From NCBI RefSeq assembly GCF_003867015.1, contig NZ_CP032548.1, forward strand, positions 186,001-250,000: a stretch of 64,000 nt of DNA. Direction: 5' to 3'. A model generated the notes under the pieces. That model saw nothing but the letters and a program-made list of their open reading frames with translations, was not told the DNA's origin and made no database searches. The translations under genes were made by a program, and so were the position numbers. This stretch comes from Tenacibaculum singaporense. GTDB lineage: Bacteria; Bacteroidota; Bacteroidia; Flavobacteriales; Flavobacteriaceae. Below are positions 52,414 to 61,841 of this stretch, piece after piece (position 1 is the first letter of the stretch; every line of letters begins with the position of its first letter).

Positions 52414-53562
52414 ATGAAACCTATTACCGCAAAACATCTTTGGTCTTTCCCTTTAATTTTTGGTTTTTTAGGAGGAGTTATAGGGCTGGTTTTGCGTTAT
52501 GCTTTTACAGGAAGCATTGCTAACTTTCCTTTTAAGTTTGTATTGCACTCCCATTCTCACATCATGTTATTAGGTTTTGTTTTCAATGCCTTAATTGTAC
52601 TGCTTTTTACAAGATTTACGAATGGAATTAATAAAACTTCCTATCGATTATATCTTGCTTTACAAGTTTGTGTTGCCATTTTGTTAGTAGGGTTTATTAT
52701 ACAAGGGTATGCATTGATTACCATTATATTCTCTACCTTACACTTGTGGATTAGTTACTGGTTGGTAATTAGACTATGGAAACAATTGGTTGGTAAAAAA
52801 TCAGACCTAACATTAATAAAAGCAGGAATTATCTTTCATTTTATTTCTTCCATTGGTCCGTATGCACTAGGTCCCTTAATGGGTATGAAAATGCAAGCCT
52901 CTCCTTGGTATCAACAAGCTATTTTTTTCTACTTACACTTTCAGTATTTTGGTTCCTTTTTTCTTTGGATGCTTGCCATTCTTTTTCAAAGGACAACTGT
53001 TGAACTATCAAAAAAACAAATCATCTTAATTATTAGTGCTCTTGTACTATTATATACACACTCATTAAAATATAGTTTTAATCATCTGGCTATTCAAATT
53101 ATAGGAGGTATTAGCTCAATAATTTTGACACTATTTTTCCTAAAACTAAAGAAATCATTTTCAAAACAAAAGCTTACATACCAATTGTTTTTTGGGATAC
53201 TACTATTTATCGGAATTATGAATTGCTTTGGCAGTATTCCTTACTTTTCTAACTTAGTTATAACGAACAGGTTTATGCTCATAGCTTGGTTACATTTACT
53301 ATTTTTAGGAATGTACCTGCCTTTTATTTGGATGGAATTGGAGACAAAAACCCATACAAGTACCTGGATTGCTTATACCTTTTTCTTACTCACTTCAGAA
53401 GCTTTTTTAGTTTTTCCTGCATTTTTTTCTGAATTGTTTTCGGCCTCAATTATGTGGCTATTGTTTATTGCCTATTTCGGAGTGGTTTTATGTATTTCTA
53501 TTGTACATTTGACAGCTCTTTTTCAAAAGAACGAAACCTATGAACTTACAAGAACGCGATAA
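52414..53562 (+). CDS. Multi-spanning membrane protein resembling heme-copper oxidase subunit I, in biotin operon
   Basis: A 382-residue protein with about eleven or twelve hydrophobic segments. Several contain histidines in patterns known from heme-copper oxidase subunit I relatives, such as HSHSHIMLLGF (about residues 46-56), YLHFQYFGSFFLW and WLHLLFLGMY. It lacks the remaining catalytic residues that I could recognise, so I do not call it an oxidase. It is locked between bioD (stop directly before its ATG) and bioA (23-base overlap), implying joint expression. A transport or redox role for biotin precursors is possible but unproven. Confidence 0.65.
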   Translation: MKPITAKHLWSFPLIFGFLGGVIGLVLRYAFTGSIANFPFKFVLHSHSHIMLLGFVFNALIVLLFTRFTNGINKTSYRLYLALQVCVAILLVGFIIQGYALITIIFSTLHLWISYWLVIRLWKQLVGKKSDLTLIKAGIIFHFISSIGPYALGPLMGMKMQASPWYQQAIFFYLHFQYFGSFFLWMLAILFQRTTVELSKKQIILIISALVLLYTHSLKYSFNHLAIQIIGGISSIILTLFFLKLKKSFSKQKLTYQLFFGILLFIGIMNCFGSIPYFSNLVITNRFMLIAWLHLLFLGMYLPFIWMELETKTHTSTWIAYTFFLLTSEAFLVFPAFFSELFSASIMWLLFIAYFGVVLCISIVHLTALFQKNETYELTRTR

Positions 53563-54805
53563 AAAACATTTGTGGCATCCGCTAAAACAACATCAAACAC
53601 ATCCAAATAGTTTAGGAATTGTAAAAGCAAAAGGATGCATACTAACCGACGAACACGGTAACGAATATATTGATGCTATTTCGTCTTGGTACACCTGTAT
53701 GTTTGGGCATTGTAATGATTATATCACAAGTCGTGTGTATGAACAAATGAAGACATTAGATCAAATAATGTTTAGTGATTTCACCCACGAACCAGCCGTA
53801 AAATTATCGGAAGAATTGATTAAAATTCTTCCTAAAAATCAAAATAGAATCTTTTTTAATGATAATGGGTCTACCGCTGTAGAAGCGGGAATTAAAATGG
53901 CTTTACAATACTATTTTAATAAAGGGGAAAAACGTAACACGTTTATTGCTTTTGAAGATGGTTTTCATGGAGATACCTTCGGAGCGATGTCTGTTTCTGG
54001 ATTATCAGTATACAATGGCCCTTTTGAAGATTTTTTAATGGATATTCAACGTATCCCTGTGCCAAACGGTGAAAATAATGAAACTATCGCACAAAAATTG
54101 CAACAGATTATTTCAGAACATAATGTTGCCGGATTCATATACGAACCATTAGTACAAGGTGCGGCTGGAATGAAAATTCACAAAGCCGAAGATTTGAATA
54201 GCATCTTAGCTATTTGTAAAGAAAATGACGTGTTAACTATTGCTGATGAAGTAATGACTGGTTTCGGAAAAACTGGTAATCATTTTGCTTCTGATGAAGT
54301 CGCTACCAAACCAGACATTATATGCTTAAGTAAAGCATTGACCGCTGGATTGGTTCCTATGTCAATTACTTCATGTACCGAAGAAATTTATAGGGCTTTT
54401 TTAGATAACGATATTGCCAAAGGTTTTTTTCATTGCCATACTTATTCTGCAAACCCAATAGCTTGTAGTGCTGCATTGGCAAGTATTGAGTTATTACAAA
54501 CCAAAGAAATTCAAGACAATATCCAATTTATTCAAAACTCAAATATCTCTTTTTCAGAAAAGATAGAAAATCACCCAAAAGTAAACTCTACAAGATGTAA
54601 AGGTGTCATTTTAGCGATTGATTTAAACACCAATGCTGGTCGTTACGGAACGCTTCGAGATCAACTTTTAAAGTCTTTTATGGATGAAGGCGTTTTCCTA
54701 CGTCCGCTAGGTAACACTATTTACATTCAACCACCTTACGTAATTACGAAAGAGCAACTTGAAAAAACATATACAACTATTGAAAAAGTTCTAGATAGTC
54801 TCTAG
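53540..54805 (+). CDS. bioA: Adenosylmethionine-8-amino-7-oxononanoate aminotransferase
   Basis: PLP enzyme making 7,8-diaminononanoate with S-adenosylmethionine as amino donor. The 421-residue protein shows HLWHPLKQHQ at the start, the phosphate-binding NGSTAVEAGIK region and the PLP lysine Lys265 in CLSKALTAG. The ATG lies inside the preceding membrane-protein gene. The last 15 bases overlap the convergent Coa1-like gene. Confidence 0.95.
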   Translation: MNLQERDKKHLWHPLKQHQTHPNSLGIVKAKGCILTDEHGNEYIDAISSWYTCMFGHCNDYITSRVYEQMKTLDQIMFSDFTHEPAVKLSEELIKILPKNQNRIFFNDNGSTAVEAGIKMALQYYFNKGEKRNTFIAFEDGFHGDTFGAMSVSGLSVYNGPFEDFLMDIQRIPVPNGENNETIAQKLQQIISEHNVAGFIYEPLVQGAAGMKIHKAEDLNSILAICKENDVLTIADEVMTGFGKTGNHFASDEVATKPDIICLSKALTAGLVPMSITSCTEEIYRAFLDNDIAKGFFHCHTYSANPIACSAALASIELLQTKEIQDNIQFIQNSNISFSEKIENHPKVNSTRCKGVILAIDLNTNAGRYGTLRDQLLKSFMDEGVFLRPLGNTIYIQPPYVITKEQLEKTYTTIEKVLDSL

Positions 54806-55222
54806 AACTTTTTCTAATAAATTAATCTCTTCTTTAGTTTCTTTAATATGAACGTATAAATCTTCGTAAATCCATTCTCCATCTACTTTAATACCTCTAA
54901 CAATTAAAGTACCTTCTCCTTTATCTCCTCTTATTGGAATAGAAAAATCTACATTTCCATCATCATTGGTAAGAGAAATATTTCCTGATGGAATTCCATA
55001 TTTTTCAATAGGTTGACCTAAGTTTTCAATAACTAACTCGTTTTTAGATGCCTGCTCAATAGCATATTCAACAGGAGTAGAACTTGTCATTATTTTCGAT
55101 ACTCCAAAAAATGCTGCTCCCACACCTAAAACAATTAATAAAACAAACCCTAAACATCCAGTTAATGGTATAAACCACAACCAGTTTCTTCCAAACCAAC
55201 TTTTTTGGTGTTGCTCACTCAT
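54791..55222 (-). CDS. Coa1-like cytochrome c oxidase assembly factor
   Basis: A 143-residue protein with one membrane segment (about residues 15-42) and a C-terminal beta domain matching the Coa1 family (cytochrome oxidase complex assembly protein 1), with INLTNDDG-like and DGEWIYEDLYVHI segments. It is on the opposite strand to the biotin cluster and converges on bioA with a 15-base overlap. Function in respiration is a family inference. Confidence 0.7.
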   Translation of the reverse strand: MSEQHQKSWFGRNWLWFIPLTGCLGFVLLIVLGVGAAFFGVSKIMTSSTPVEYAIEQASKNELVIENLGQPIEKYGIPSGNISLTNDDGNVDFSIPIRGDKGEGTLIVRGIKVDGEWIYEDLYVHIKETKEEINLLEKVLETI

Positions 55223-55307
55223 AACTTCAATAATTTTATCACAAGATAAATATTTTTATTTTCTTTAGAATACTTGATTTTACCTTTATTTTTGCTGAAA
55301 TTTTATC

Positions 55308-56465
55308 GTGTTGAAAGAACTTATCTCCATAACATCATTTGCATCTGTTTCAGCCTTGGGAAGCACTCCTAAAAAAATTTGGGAAAACTACCTAAATAAG
55401 CAACATTTTTTAAGCTCTAAAGAGATTGAAGATTCTAAAGCATGGGTAGCACAATTGACTGGTGAGGATAAACACGCTATTGAAGAGGTTCAAAATTCAG
55501 ATAATAAATATAAAAATTTAGATCCATCTGTTTTATACACGCTGTTTGTTGCTAGAAAAGCAATGGAACAAACAGACTGGAAATCTTCGGATAACTTTGG
55601 GATTAACATTGGTTCTTCTCGCGGTGCTACTTCTTTGTTTGAAAAATACCATAAGGAGTTTTTAACAACAGGTAAATCATCTACTTTAAGTTCTCCAACT
55701 ACTACTTTAGGAAATATTTCCTCTTGGATTGCACATGATTTACAAAGTAACGGACCAGAGATTTCACATTCTATTACTTGTTCTACTGGCTTGCATTCGT
55801 TACTTAATGGAGTAGCTTGGTTACAATCGGGAATGTCAGAGAAATTTATGATTGGCGCTAGCGAAGCTTCACTAACCGATTTTACCATCGCGCAAATGCA
55901 GGCGTTAAAAGTATATTCTAAAGAAAATGATGAATATCCATGTAAAGCTTTTGACCTTAACAAAACTAAAAACACCATGGTACTGGGAGAAGGTGCTTCT
56001 GTATTTTGTTTAGAGAATGGAAGTAAAGAAAATGCCATCGCTTTTATTGAAGGGGTTGGATATGCTACTGAAGTTTTGAAACACAATACTTCTGTAACAA
56101 CAGATGCAGAATGTTTTCAAAAATCAATGAAAATGGCATTGGGTACTATTTCACCAGATGAAATTGACGCTATTGTAATGCATGCACCAGGAACTATTAA
56201 AGGAGATCAATCAGAAATTAATGCGATTCAAAAAATATTTTGTAACAAAACTCCGTTTTTAACTACCAATAAATGGAAACTTGGTCACACGTTTGGGGCT
56301 TCTGGCTTGTTAAGTTTAGAATTAGCCGTACTTATGCTACAACACCAACAAATCATTGAAGTTCCCTTTGCTGAATCTCAACACACTCCAAAAAAACTCA
56401 ATAAAATATTAGTAAATGCTGTTGGTTTTGGAGGAAATGCGGTTTCTGTTTTAATTACAAAATAA
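55308..56465 (+). CDS. Beta-ketoacyl-ACP synthase family protein in biotin cluster
   Basis: A 385-residue thiolase-fold protein with the full Cys-His-His triad of condensing enzymes: Cys158 (ITCSTGLHSL), His292 (MHAPGTIKGDQSE) and His327 (KLGHTFGASG). It could extend acyl chains toward the pimeloyl group needed by BioF, since no bioC or bioH is visible in the cluster; this is inference. It may equally serve general or secondary fatty acid synthesis. The start is GTG at 55308; TTG at 55311 is an alternative. Confidence 0.82.
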   Translation: MLKELISITSFASVSALGSTPKKIWENYLNKQHFLSSKEIEDSKAWVAQLTGEDKHAIEEVQNSDNKYKNLDPSVLYTLFVARKAMEQTDWKSSDNFGINIGSSRGATSLFEKYHKEFLTTGKSSTLSSPTTTLGNISSWIAHDLQSNGPEISHSITCSTGLHSLLNGVAWLQSGMSEKFMIGASEASLTDFTIAQMQALKVYSKENDEYPCKAFDLNKTKNTMVLGEGASVFCLENGSKENAIAFIEGVGYATEVLKHNTSVTTDAECFQKSMKMALGTISPDEIDAIVMHAPGTIKGDQSEINAIQKIFCNKTPFLTTNKWKLGHTFGASGLLSLELAVLMLQHQQIIEVPFAESQHTPKKLNKILVNAVGFGGNAVSVLITK

Positions 56466-56523
56466 AAATTGTCGATTTCAGGCAATTTATATACTTTTAG
56501 TCACTAATTTAAATAATTGCTTT

Positions 56524-57096
56524 ATGATGGAATGGTTTTCTGAATTGACCTCTTTTCAACAAGTTTATTGGGGAATAGCAGGTATTTTTACATTAATTTT
56601 TGTGTTTGTTCTTATTAGTAGCTTTGTAGGCGCTGATACAGGTGACATAGGCGATATCGATACTGAAATAGATGCCGATACAGGTGCTGGATTTCAATTT
56701 TTTACCTTTAAAAATATGGTTGCATTTTTCACCATCTTTGGATGGAGCGGTATTGCTAGTATGGATGCTGGATATTCAAATACAACTACCCTTTTTATTT
56801 CTATTATCTGTGGTTTAGTAATGATGACCATTATGGCTAGCTTATTTTACTACATTAGTAAGTTAACAGATAGTGGCACCTTAAAAATGAAAAACGCACT
56901 GAATCAAATTGGTGAAGTGTATTTAACTATAGGAGCTAACCGCTCTAAAATGGGTAAAGTACATATTAAAGTACAAAACTCGCTTCGAGAACTAGACGCT
57001 TTGACAGATAATGATTCTGACTTAACACAGGGAATGGTTGTCAAAGTAACCGAAGTAACCTCAAATGGAATATTAATCGTTGAATCTCAAAAATAA
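56524..57096 (+). CDS. NfeD-like membrane protein, flotillin partner
   Basis: A 190-residue protein with three or so membrane segments (about residues 12-32, 65-80, 85-115), an acidic loop rich in Asp-Thr-Gly (DTGDIGDIDTEIDADTG) and a C-terminal OB fold (about 125-190). This is the NfeD arrangement that accompanies flotillins. The flotillin gene follows 9 bases later. The pair organises membrane microdomains by family knowledge. Confidence 0.82.
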   Translation: MMEWFSELTSFQQVYWGIAGIFTLIFVFVLISSFVGADTGDIGDIDTEIDADTGAGFQFFTFKNMVAFFTIFGWSGIASMDAGYSNTTTLFISIICGLVMMTIMASLFYYISKLTDSGTLKMKNALNQIGEVYLTIGANRSKMGKVHIKVQNSLRELDALTDNDSDLTQGMVVKVTEVTSNGILIVESQK

Positions 57097-57105
57097 AAAT
57101 TGACT

Positions 57106-58539
57106 ATGTTAAAACTTACATTATTACAAATTGATGGCTTTGGATTTGCAGGTCCTATTGGACTTGTTATTGCCATTCTATTTATTTTTATCTTATTAAT
57201 AACTTTAATAAAACGCTATAAAAGGTGTCCTTCTGACAGAATCTTAGTTGTATATGGTAAAGTTGGTGGCGGACAATCTGCTAAATGTATTCATGGTGGT
57301 GCTGCATTCATCTTTCCTGTTATTCAAGACTATGAATTCTTAGACTTAACACCAATTTCTATCGAGGTAAACTTGGTAAATGCACTTTCTAAACAAAACA
57401 TTCGTGTAAATGTTCCTTCTCGCTTTACTATTGGGGTTTCTACCGAGCCTGGAGTAATGCAAAATGCTGCTGAGCGTTTACTTGGTTTAGCTATGAACGA
57501 TGTTCAGGAACTAGCTAAAGAAATTATTTTTGGTCAACTACGTTTAGTGGTTGCCTCAATGGATATTGAAGAAATTAACTCTGATAGAGATAAATTTTTA
57601 ACTAACATATCACAAAGTGTAGAATCAGAATTGAAAAAGGTTGGTTTAAAATTAATCAACGTAAACATTACTGATATTGTTGACGAATCAGGATATATTG
57701 AAGCTTTAGGTAAAGAAGCTGCTGCACATGCAATCAACGCTGCTCGTAAATCGGTTGCTGAAAAAAACAGAGATGGTTCTATTGGTGAAGCAAATGCAGT
57801 ACAAGATGAAAGAACTCAAGTTGCTGCTGCTAATGCAAAAGCTGTTGATGGTGAAAACACAGCTAAAATTGAAGTAGCTAACTCGAACGCATTAAGAAGA
57901 CAACGAGAAGCAGAAGCTGAACGTTCTGCAATTGCATCTGAAAAAGTACAATCGGCAAAAGCATTGGAAGAAGCCTATGCTGCTGAGCAAGAAGCAGAAA
58001 AGGCAAGAGCAGAGAGAGAAAGAGCTTCGCAAATGGCTGATATTATTGTGCCTGCTCAAATTGATAAAAACAAAGTAGAAATTGACGCAGAAGCGGAAGC
58101 AGAGAGAATTCGTAGAAAAGCTAAAGGAGAAGCAGATGCTATTTTATTCAAGGCACAGGCTGAAGCTCAAGGTTTATATGAAGTATTAACCAAACAAGCA
58201 GCTGGTTTAGACCAAATAGTTCAAGCAGCTGGTAATGATTCTCAAAACGCTGCTTTATTATTAATTGCTGATAAATTACCAGAATTAGTAAAATTACAAT
58301 CTGAAGCTATTAAAAATATTAAGATTGACAAAGTTACTGTATGGGAAAACGGTGGAGGAAAAGATGGAAAAACCTCAACATCTAACTTTATTTCAGGAAT
58401 GTACAATGCAGTACCACCATTACAAGAAATGTTTAATATGGCAGGTATGCAACTACCCGATTATTTAAAAGGAAAAGAACTTCCAAATAGTAATGGAAAA
58501 GTAATTGATCAAGACGATTCTTCTTCCGAAGAAAAATAA
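57106..58539 (+). CDS. Flotillin family (SPFH) protein
   Basis: A 477-residue protein with an N-terminal membrane segment (about 10-30), an SPFH domain (about 35-200) and a long Ala/Glu-rich coiled-coil flotillin domain (about 215-350, repeats such as EAEAERSAIASEKVQS). It forms membrane scaffolds with its NfeD-like partner. I used ATG at 57106; a TTG at 57100 adds two residues. It sits between two biotin genes and has its own terminator. Confidence 0.92.
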   Translation: MLKLTLLQIDGFGFAGPIGLVIAILFIFILLITLIKRYKRCPSDRILVVYGKVGGGQSAKCIHGGAAFIFPVIQDYEFLDLTPISIEVNLVNALSKQNIRVNVPSRFTIGVSTEPGVMQNAAERLLGLAMNDVQELAKEIIFGQLRLVVASMDIEEINSDRDKFLTNISQSVESELKKVGLKLINVNITDIVDESGYIEALGKEAAAHAINAARKSVAEKNRDGSIGEANAVQDERTQVAAANAKAVDGENTAKIEVANSNALRRQREAEAERSAIASEKVQSAKALEEAYAAEQEAEKARAERERASQMADIIVPAQIDKNKVEIDAEAEAERIRRKAKGEADAILFKAQAEAQGLYEVLTKQAAGLDQIVQAAGNDSQNAALLLIADKLPELVKLQSEAIKNIKIDKVTVWENGGGKDGKTSTSNFISGMYNAVPPLQEMFNMAGMQLPDYLKGKELPNSNGKVIDQDDSSSEEK

Positions 58540-58548
58540 GACTCATAA

Positions 58549-58577
58549 AATTCCGCTTTCGAAGCGGATTTTTTTAT
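58549..58577 (+). terminator. Terminator of the NfeD-flotillin unit
   Basis: TCCGCTT (58552-58558) and AAGCGGA (58562-58568) form the stem, followed by a run of T. Confidence 0.9.
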
Positions 58578-58604
58578 TTTTACCACCACAAACAACTCGA
58601 ATTT

Positions 58605-59702
58605 ATGACTGAAATTAGACACGATTGGACGAAAGAGGAAATTCTAGAAGTATACAATAAGCCTTTAATGGAGCTTTTGTACGAGGCTTCAACTATGCAT
58701 AGAAAATACCACGACCCAAATACAGTACAAGTAAGCACCTTAATTTCTATAAAAACTGGTGGATGTTCTGAAGACTGTGGGTATTGTCCGCAGGCAGCAC
58801 GTTATCACACCAATGTTGAAGGAAATGATTTGATGACTGTAAACCAAGTTAAGGCACAAGCTTTACGTGCCAAAGAAGGTGGGTCATCAAGAGTTTGTAT
58901 GGGTGCAGCTTGGAGAAACGTAAAAGACGGACCAGAATTTGACCAAGTGTTAGAAATGGTACGTACTATTAATAAACTAGACATGGAGGTTTGCTGTACC
59001 TTAGGTATGGTTACCGAAAATCAAGCAAAACGTTTAGCGGAAGCTGGTTTGTATGCTTATAACCACAATATTGATACTTCAGAAGATTATTACGATGATG
59101 TAATTTCTACACGTGCTTTTAAAGATAGAGTAGACACTATTGAAAATGTACGTAAAACAAATGTAACTGTTTGCTCTGGAGGTATTATTGGTATGGGAGA
59201 ATCATTAGAAGACAGAGCTGGAATGCTTGAAACTTTAACTCGCTTCTCTCCACACCCAGAATCTGTACCTATCAATGCATTAGTTGCCGTTGAAGGAACT
59301 CCGTTAGAGGAACAACCTCCTGTAAACATTTTTGAAATGGTTCGTATGGTAGCTACTGCTCGTATTGTATTACCAGACTCACAAGTACGTTTATCAGCAG
59401 GTAGAACGCAAATGAGTAGAGAAGGTCAAGCAATGTGTTTCTTTGCAGGTGCTAACTCAATTTTTGCAGGAGATAAATTATTAACTACTCCAAATCCTGA
59501 TATTAACGAAGACATGAAAATGTTTGAAGATTTAGGTTTAAATACGCAGAAGCCTTTCTTTAAGCATGAACAAAGAGAATCTGTTGAAGCAGAAAACTCA
59601 CAATATCAATCGTTAGGTGAAAAACCAAAATGGACAAGACCAGACCATAAAATTGAACGTAACGAACAAAAGAAGCAAGAGGCTAAAGAAATAAGAGCCT
59701 AA
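58605..59702 (+). CDS. bioB: Biotin synthase
   Basis: Radical SAM enzyme inserting sulfur into dethiobiotin. The 365-residue protein has the cluster-binding cysteines Cys54, Cys58, Cys61 in GGCSEDCGYCPQA, and conserved SAGR(T)QMS at the auxiliary cluster region. It is transcribed after the flotillin terminator, so it is separate from bioFDA. A charged C-terminal tail (about residues 330-365) is longer than in many homologues. Confidence 0.97.
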   Translation: MTEIRHDWTKEEILEVYNKPLMELLYEASTMHRKYHDPNTVQVSTLISIKTGGCSEDCGYCPQAARYHTNVEGNDLMTVNQVKAQALRAKEGGSSRVCMGAAWRNVKDGPEFDQVLEMVRTINKLDMEVCCTLGMVTENQAKRLAEAGLYAYNHNIDTSEDYYDDVISTRAFKDRVDTIENVRKTNVTVCSGGIIGMGESLEDRAGMLETLTRFSPHPESVPINALVAVEGTPLEEQPPVNIFEMVRMVATARIVLPDSQVRLSAGRTQMSREGQAMCFFAGANSIFAGDKLLTTPNPDINEDMKMFEDLGLNTQKPFFKHEQRESVEAENSQYQSLGEKPKWTRPDHKIERNEQKKQEAKEIRA

Positions 59703-59710
59703 CATCAAAT

Positions 59711-59750
59711 AAAAAATAACCGTTGAATTAAATTTAACGGTTATTTTTTT
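59711..59750. terminator. Bidirectional terminator after bioB
   Basis: AAAATAACCGTT and AACGGTTATTTT form a 12-base perfect stem around an AT-rich loop. It overlaps the 3' end of the convergent methyltransferase gene. Confidence 0.85.
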
Positions 59751-60322
59751 ATCTTTTTCACAAACAGCTCCATACCTTTTCTACCTCCTGATGAATTGTA
59801 ACAGGGCTCCATACTTCCTAAAAAATAAGGCATAAAATAATCCTCATATTCTTGTTTACTACCTCCAAAAGGAGGATGATCTTCATTTAATTTAGCATCA
59901 AATAACAATCCAACTAGTTTACCTTTTTTAACAAGTAATTTATGTGTTTTTTGTGCATACTTTGATCTTAACTCCGGATTGATAGCGCAGAAAAAAGTCT
60001 GTTCTATAATCAAATCAAAAGTACCTTTTAACTCAAAAAAATCAGCGTGAATTAAATTTTCCTTTGGGAAGCTAGGAACCCTATTTTGAATTCTTTTTAA
60101 CGGTGCTGAAGCAATATCAACTACAAAAACATTCTTAAATCCTTTATTAAATAAATACTCCGCTTCGTATGAGTTTCCTCCTCCAGGTATTAAAATTCGG
60201 AGGTTTTTATCTTCTAATTGATCAACATATTCTTTTAACGGGTTAGATATTTTTCCTAAATCCCATCCTGTTTTATTATGTAAGTACTTATTGTTCCAAA
60301 ATGTTTCTGACAACTCTATCAT
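59741..60322 (-). CDS. TPMT-family class I methyltransferase
   Basis: A 193-residue SAM-dependent methyltransferase of the thiopurine S-methyltransferase family. SAM-binding motifs are ILIPGGGNSYEAEYL and VFVVDIASAPL; the family start FWNNKYLHNKTGWDLG is present. Members methylate thiols, selenium or tellurium compounds. It is monocistronic and shares a terminator with bioB. Confidence 0.85.
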   Translation of the reverse strand: MIELSETFWNNKYLHNKTGWDLGKISNPLKEYVDQLEDKNLRILIPGGGNSYEAEYLFNKGFKNVFVVDIASAPLKRIQNRVPSFPKENLIHADFFELKGTFDLIIEQTFFCAINPELRSKYAQKTHKLLVKKGKLVGLLFDAKLNEDHPPFGGSKQEYEDYFMPYFLGSMEPCYNSSGGRKGMELFVKKIKK

Positions 60323-60423
60323 TTCTTCTTACTTTCATTTTTACAAATTTAGAAATAATGTTTTATGCTTCTTTATTTAACTACTGTTAAAAGAAATCCC
60401 TTGTAATTAAAGAGCTTAATATT

Positions 60424-60455
60424 AAAAAAAGCGATGTATAAAACACCGCTTTTTA
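60424..60455 (-). terminator. Terminator of the beta-barrel gene
   Basis: AAAAAGCG and CGCTTTTT with inner TGT / ACA pair, interrupted by one mismatch, form a stem directly after the stop of the minus-strand gene at 60456. Confidence 0.65.
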
Positions 60456-61043
60456 TTAGAAGTCAAACCCTATATAAAACTGCCAGACTCTATTTTTGGG
60501 TTTATCTTCATCGTAAATATCATTCAATCCTAAATGGTACCTTACTCCTAAACTTACTCCACTATTTGTTTTAAAACCTCCACCAAAATTCAATCCCCAA
60601 TCAAAATTTCTAGGATTAAATTCTTTTGAAGTGTCATACAGTATAAAACCACTATCAAAGGTTTCTTTATGTGCTATTGAAAGTCCTATTTGAGGTCCTA
60701 CTTCTAAAAAAAAGTTTTCGGAAGGATACATTTTTACCATTAAAGGAAGGTTTATATAATCCAATTCCTGCTTATAAGTACCTCCTCCATCTATAATTTT
60801 ATATCCTTGTTGTGAGTATAGTAATTCCAATTGAAGTGAAACATTATTTCCTATAAATGACTCTCCATAAAAACCTATATGAAATCCATGTAGCTGTTCT
60901 GTTTCCGAATCTCCATCAAAACTTACAGCTGATAAGTTATATCCACCTTTAATACCAGCTTTGGACTTTTTACTACTATCTTGCGCAACTATAGATGCAC
61001 TAATCATCGTTATAAACAATATTACTAACTGAATTTTTTTCAT
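60456..61043 (-). CDS. Outer-membrane beta-barrel protein (porin-family-like)
   Basis: A 195-residue protein with a signal peptide ending VAQ (about residue 21), an opening SKAGIKGGYNLSAVSFDG and a terminal aromatic residue (QFYIGFDF), as in the PorT/OmpW-like eight-stranded outer-membrane barrels annotated as porin family proteins in Bacteroidota. The gene follows the metalloprotease gene by 24 bases on the same strand and may share its transcript. Function unknown. Confidence 0.8.
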   Translation of the reverse strand: MKKIQLVILFITMISASIVAQDSSKKSKAGIKGGYNLSAVSFDGDSETEQLHGFHIGFYGESFIGNNVSLQLELLYSQQGYKIIDGGGTYKQELDYINLPLMVKMYPSENFFLEVGPQIGLSIAHKETFDSGFILYDTSKEFNPRNFDWGLNFGGGFKTNSGVSLGVRYHLGLNDIYDEDKPKNRVWQFYIGFDF

Positions 61044-61067
61044 TTTTTATCGATTTAATTTTATAAT

Positions 61068-61841
61068 CTACCTTCCACCATTAGCTTGTAAGTCTGCTAT
61101 ACATTGGCTATCTAGTGTTGGAATTTGATTTGATGAGAATAAGTTCCCAATACCATGACTAGTTTCTGCTGCCCAATACATTAAACAACTTTCTTCGTTA
61201 CAATGTTTTGGATGATCTGCATCTTCATGGTCTGTTTGTAAAGGGGTTCCTAAATTTGTAAGTCCTAAAATATGTCCGAATTCATGATGGATTACACTAG
61301 ACTCTAATAAGCTTCTTTCTGGCTCAAATGTTCCATTGCTTAGTTCTCTAATAGTTTCTTCAAAAATTACAAATGACGTATTATAGTATGCAGTACCTAA
61401 AACAAAAGAAGAATCGGAATCTTTTGAAGATTTACCATTTACAAACAATGCCCAAACCGCTATGGTATTTTGTGTGTTATAATAAGTTCTATACTGGTTT
61501 TCAATCGTTACAACATCATTGATTGTGTATACTTCTTTTCCTGTAGCAGGTATTGATTTCGTATATAACTCTACGCCGTTTGGTTTAAAAGTTCTTTCTT
61601 CAATAAAGCTTTTAAAGTTATTCTTTGCTTCATCAGTTGGTTCAAACCCTTCAACATAAGCTAATTCTACAATCATTTTTTTATAGACATTGTCTGATAA
61701 CAAATCATTTGCTGACGCTCCCGTGGGCTTTCTATTCTCTTTTACAACCTCAGCACCATCATTAATTATTGATTCACTTTCTGTAGAACATCCCCAAAGC
61801 AAAACACTGAATAGTAAAACTATGAAAAACTTTTTTCTCAT
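61068..61841 (-). CDS. Metzincin-like zinc protease lipoprotein
   Basis: A 257-residue lipoprotein (LLWGC, Cys 18) with a zinc-protease helix HHEFGHILGLTNLG (His186, Glu187, His190). The canonical third ligand position of metzincins is Asn196; a downstream HEDADHPKHC cluster (His205, His210, His213, Cys214) with CLMYW (Met221) as a Met-turn may complete the site. I recall this pattern from a Bacteroidota family annotated as membrane metalloprotease. It leads a unit with the barrel protein. Substrate unknown. Confidence 0.75.
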   Translation of the reverse strand: MRKKFFIVLLFSVLLWGCSTESESIINDGAEVVKENRKPTGASANDLLSDNVYKKMIVELAYVEGFEPTDEAKNNFKSFIEERTFKPNGVELYTKSIPATGKEVYTINDVVTIENQYRTYYNTQNTIAVWALFVNGKSSKDSDSSFVLGTAYYNTSFVIFEETIRELSNGTFEPERSLLESSVIHHEFGHILGLTNLGTPLQTDHEDADHPKHCNEESCLMYWAAETSHGIGNLFSSNQIPTLDSQCIADLQANGGR

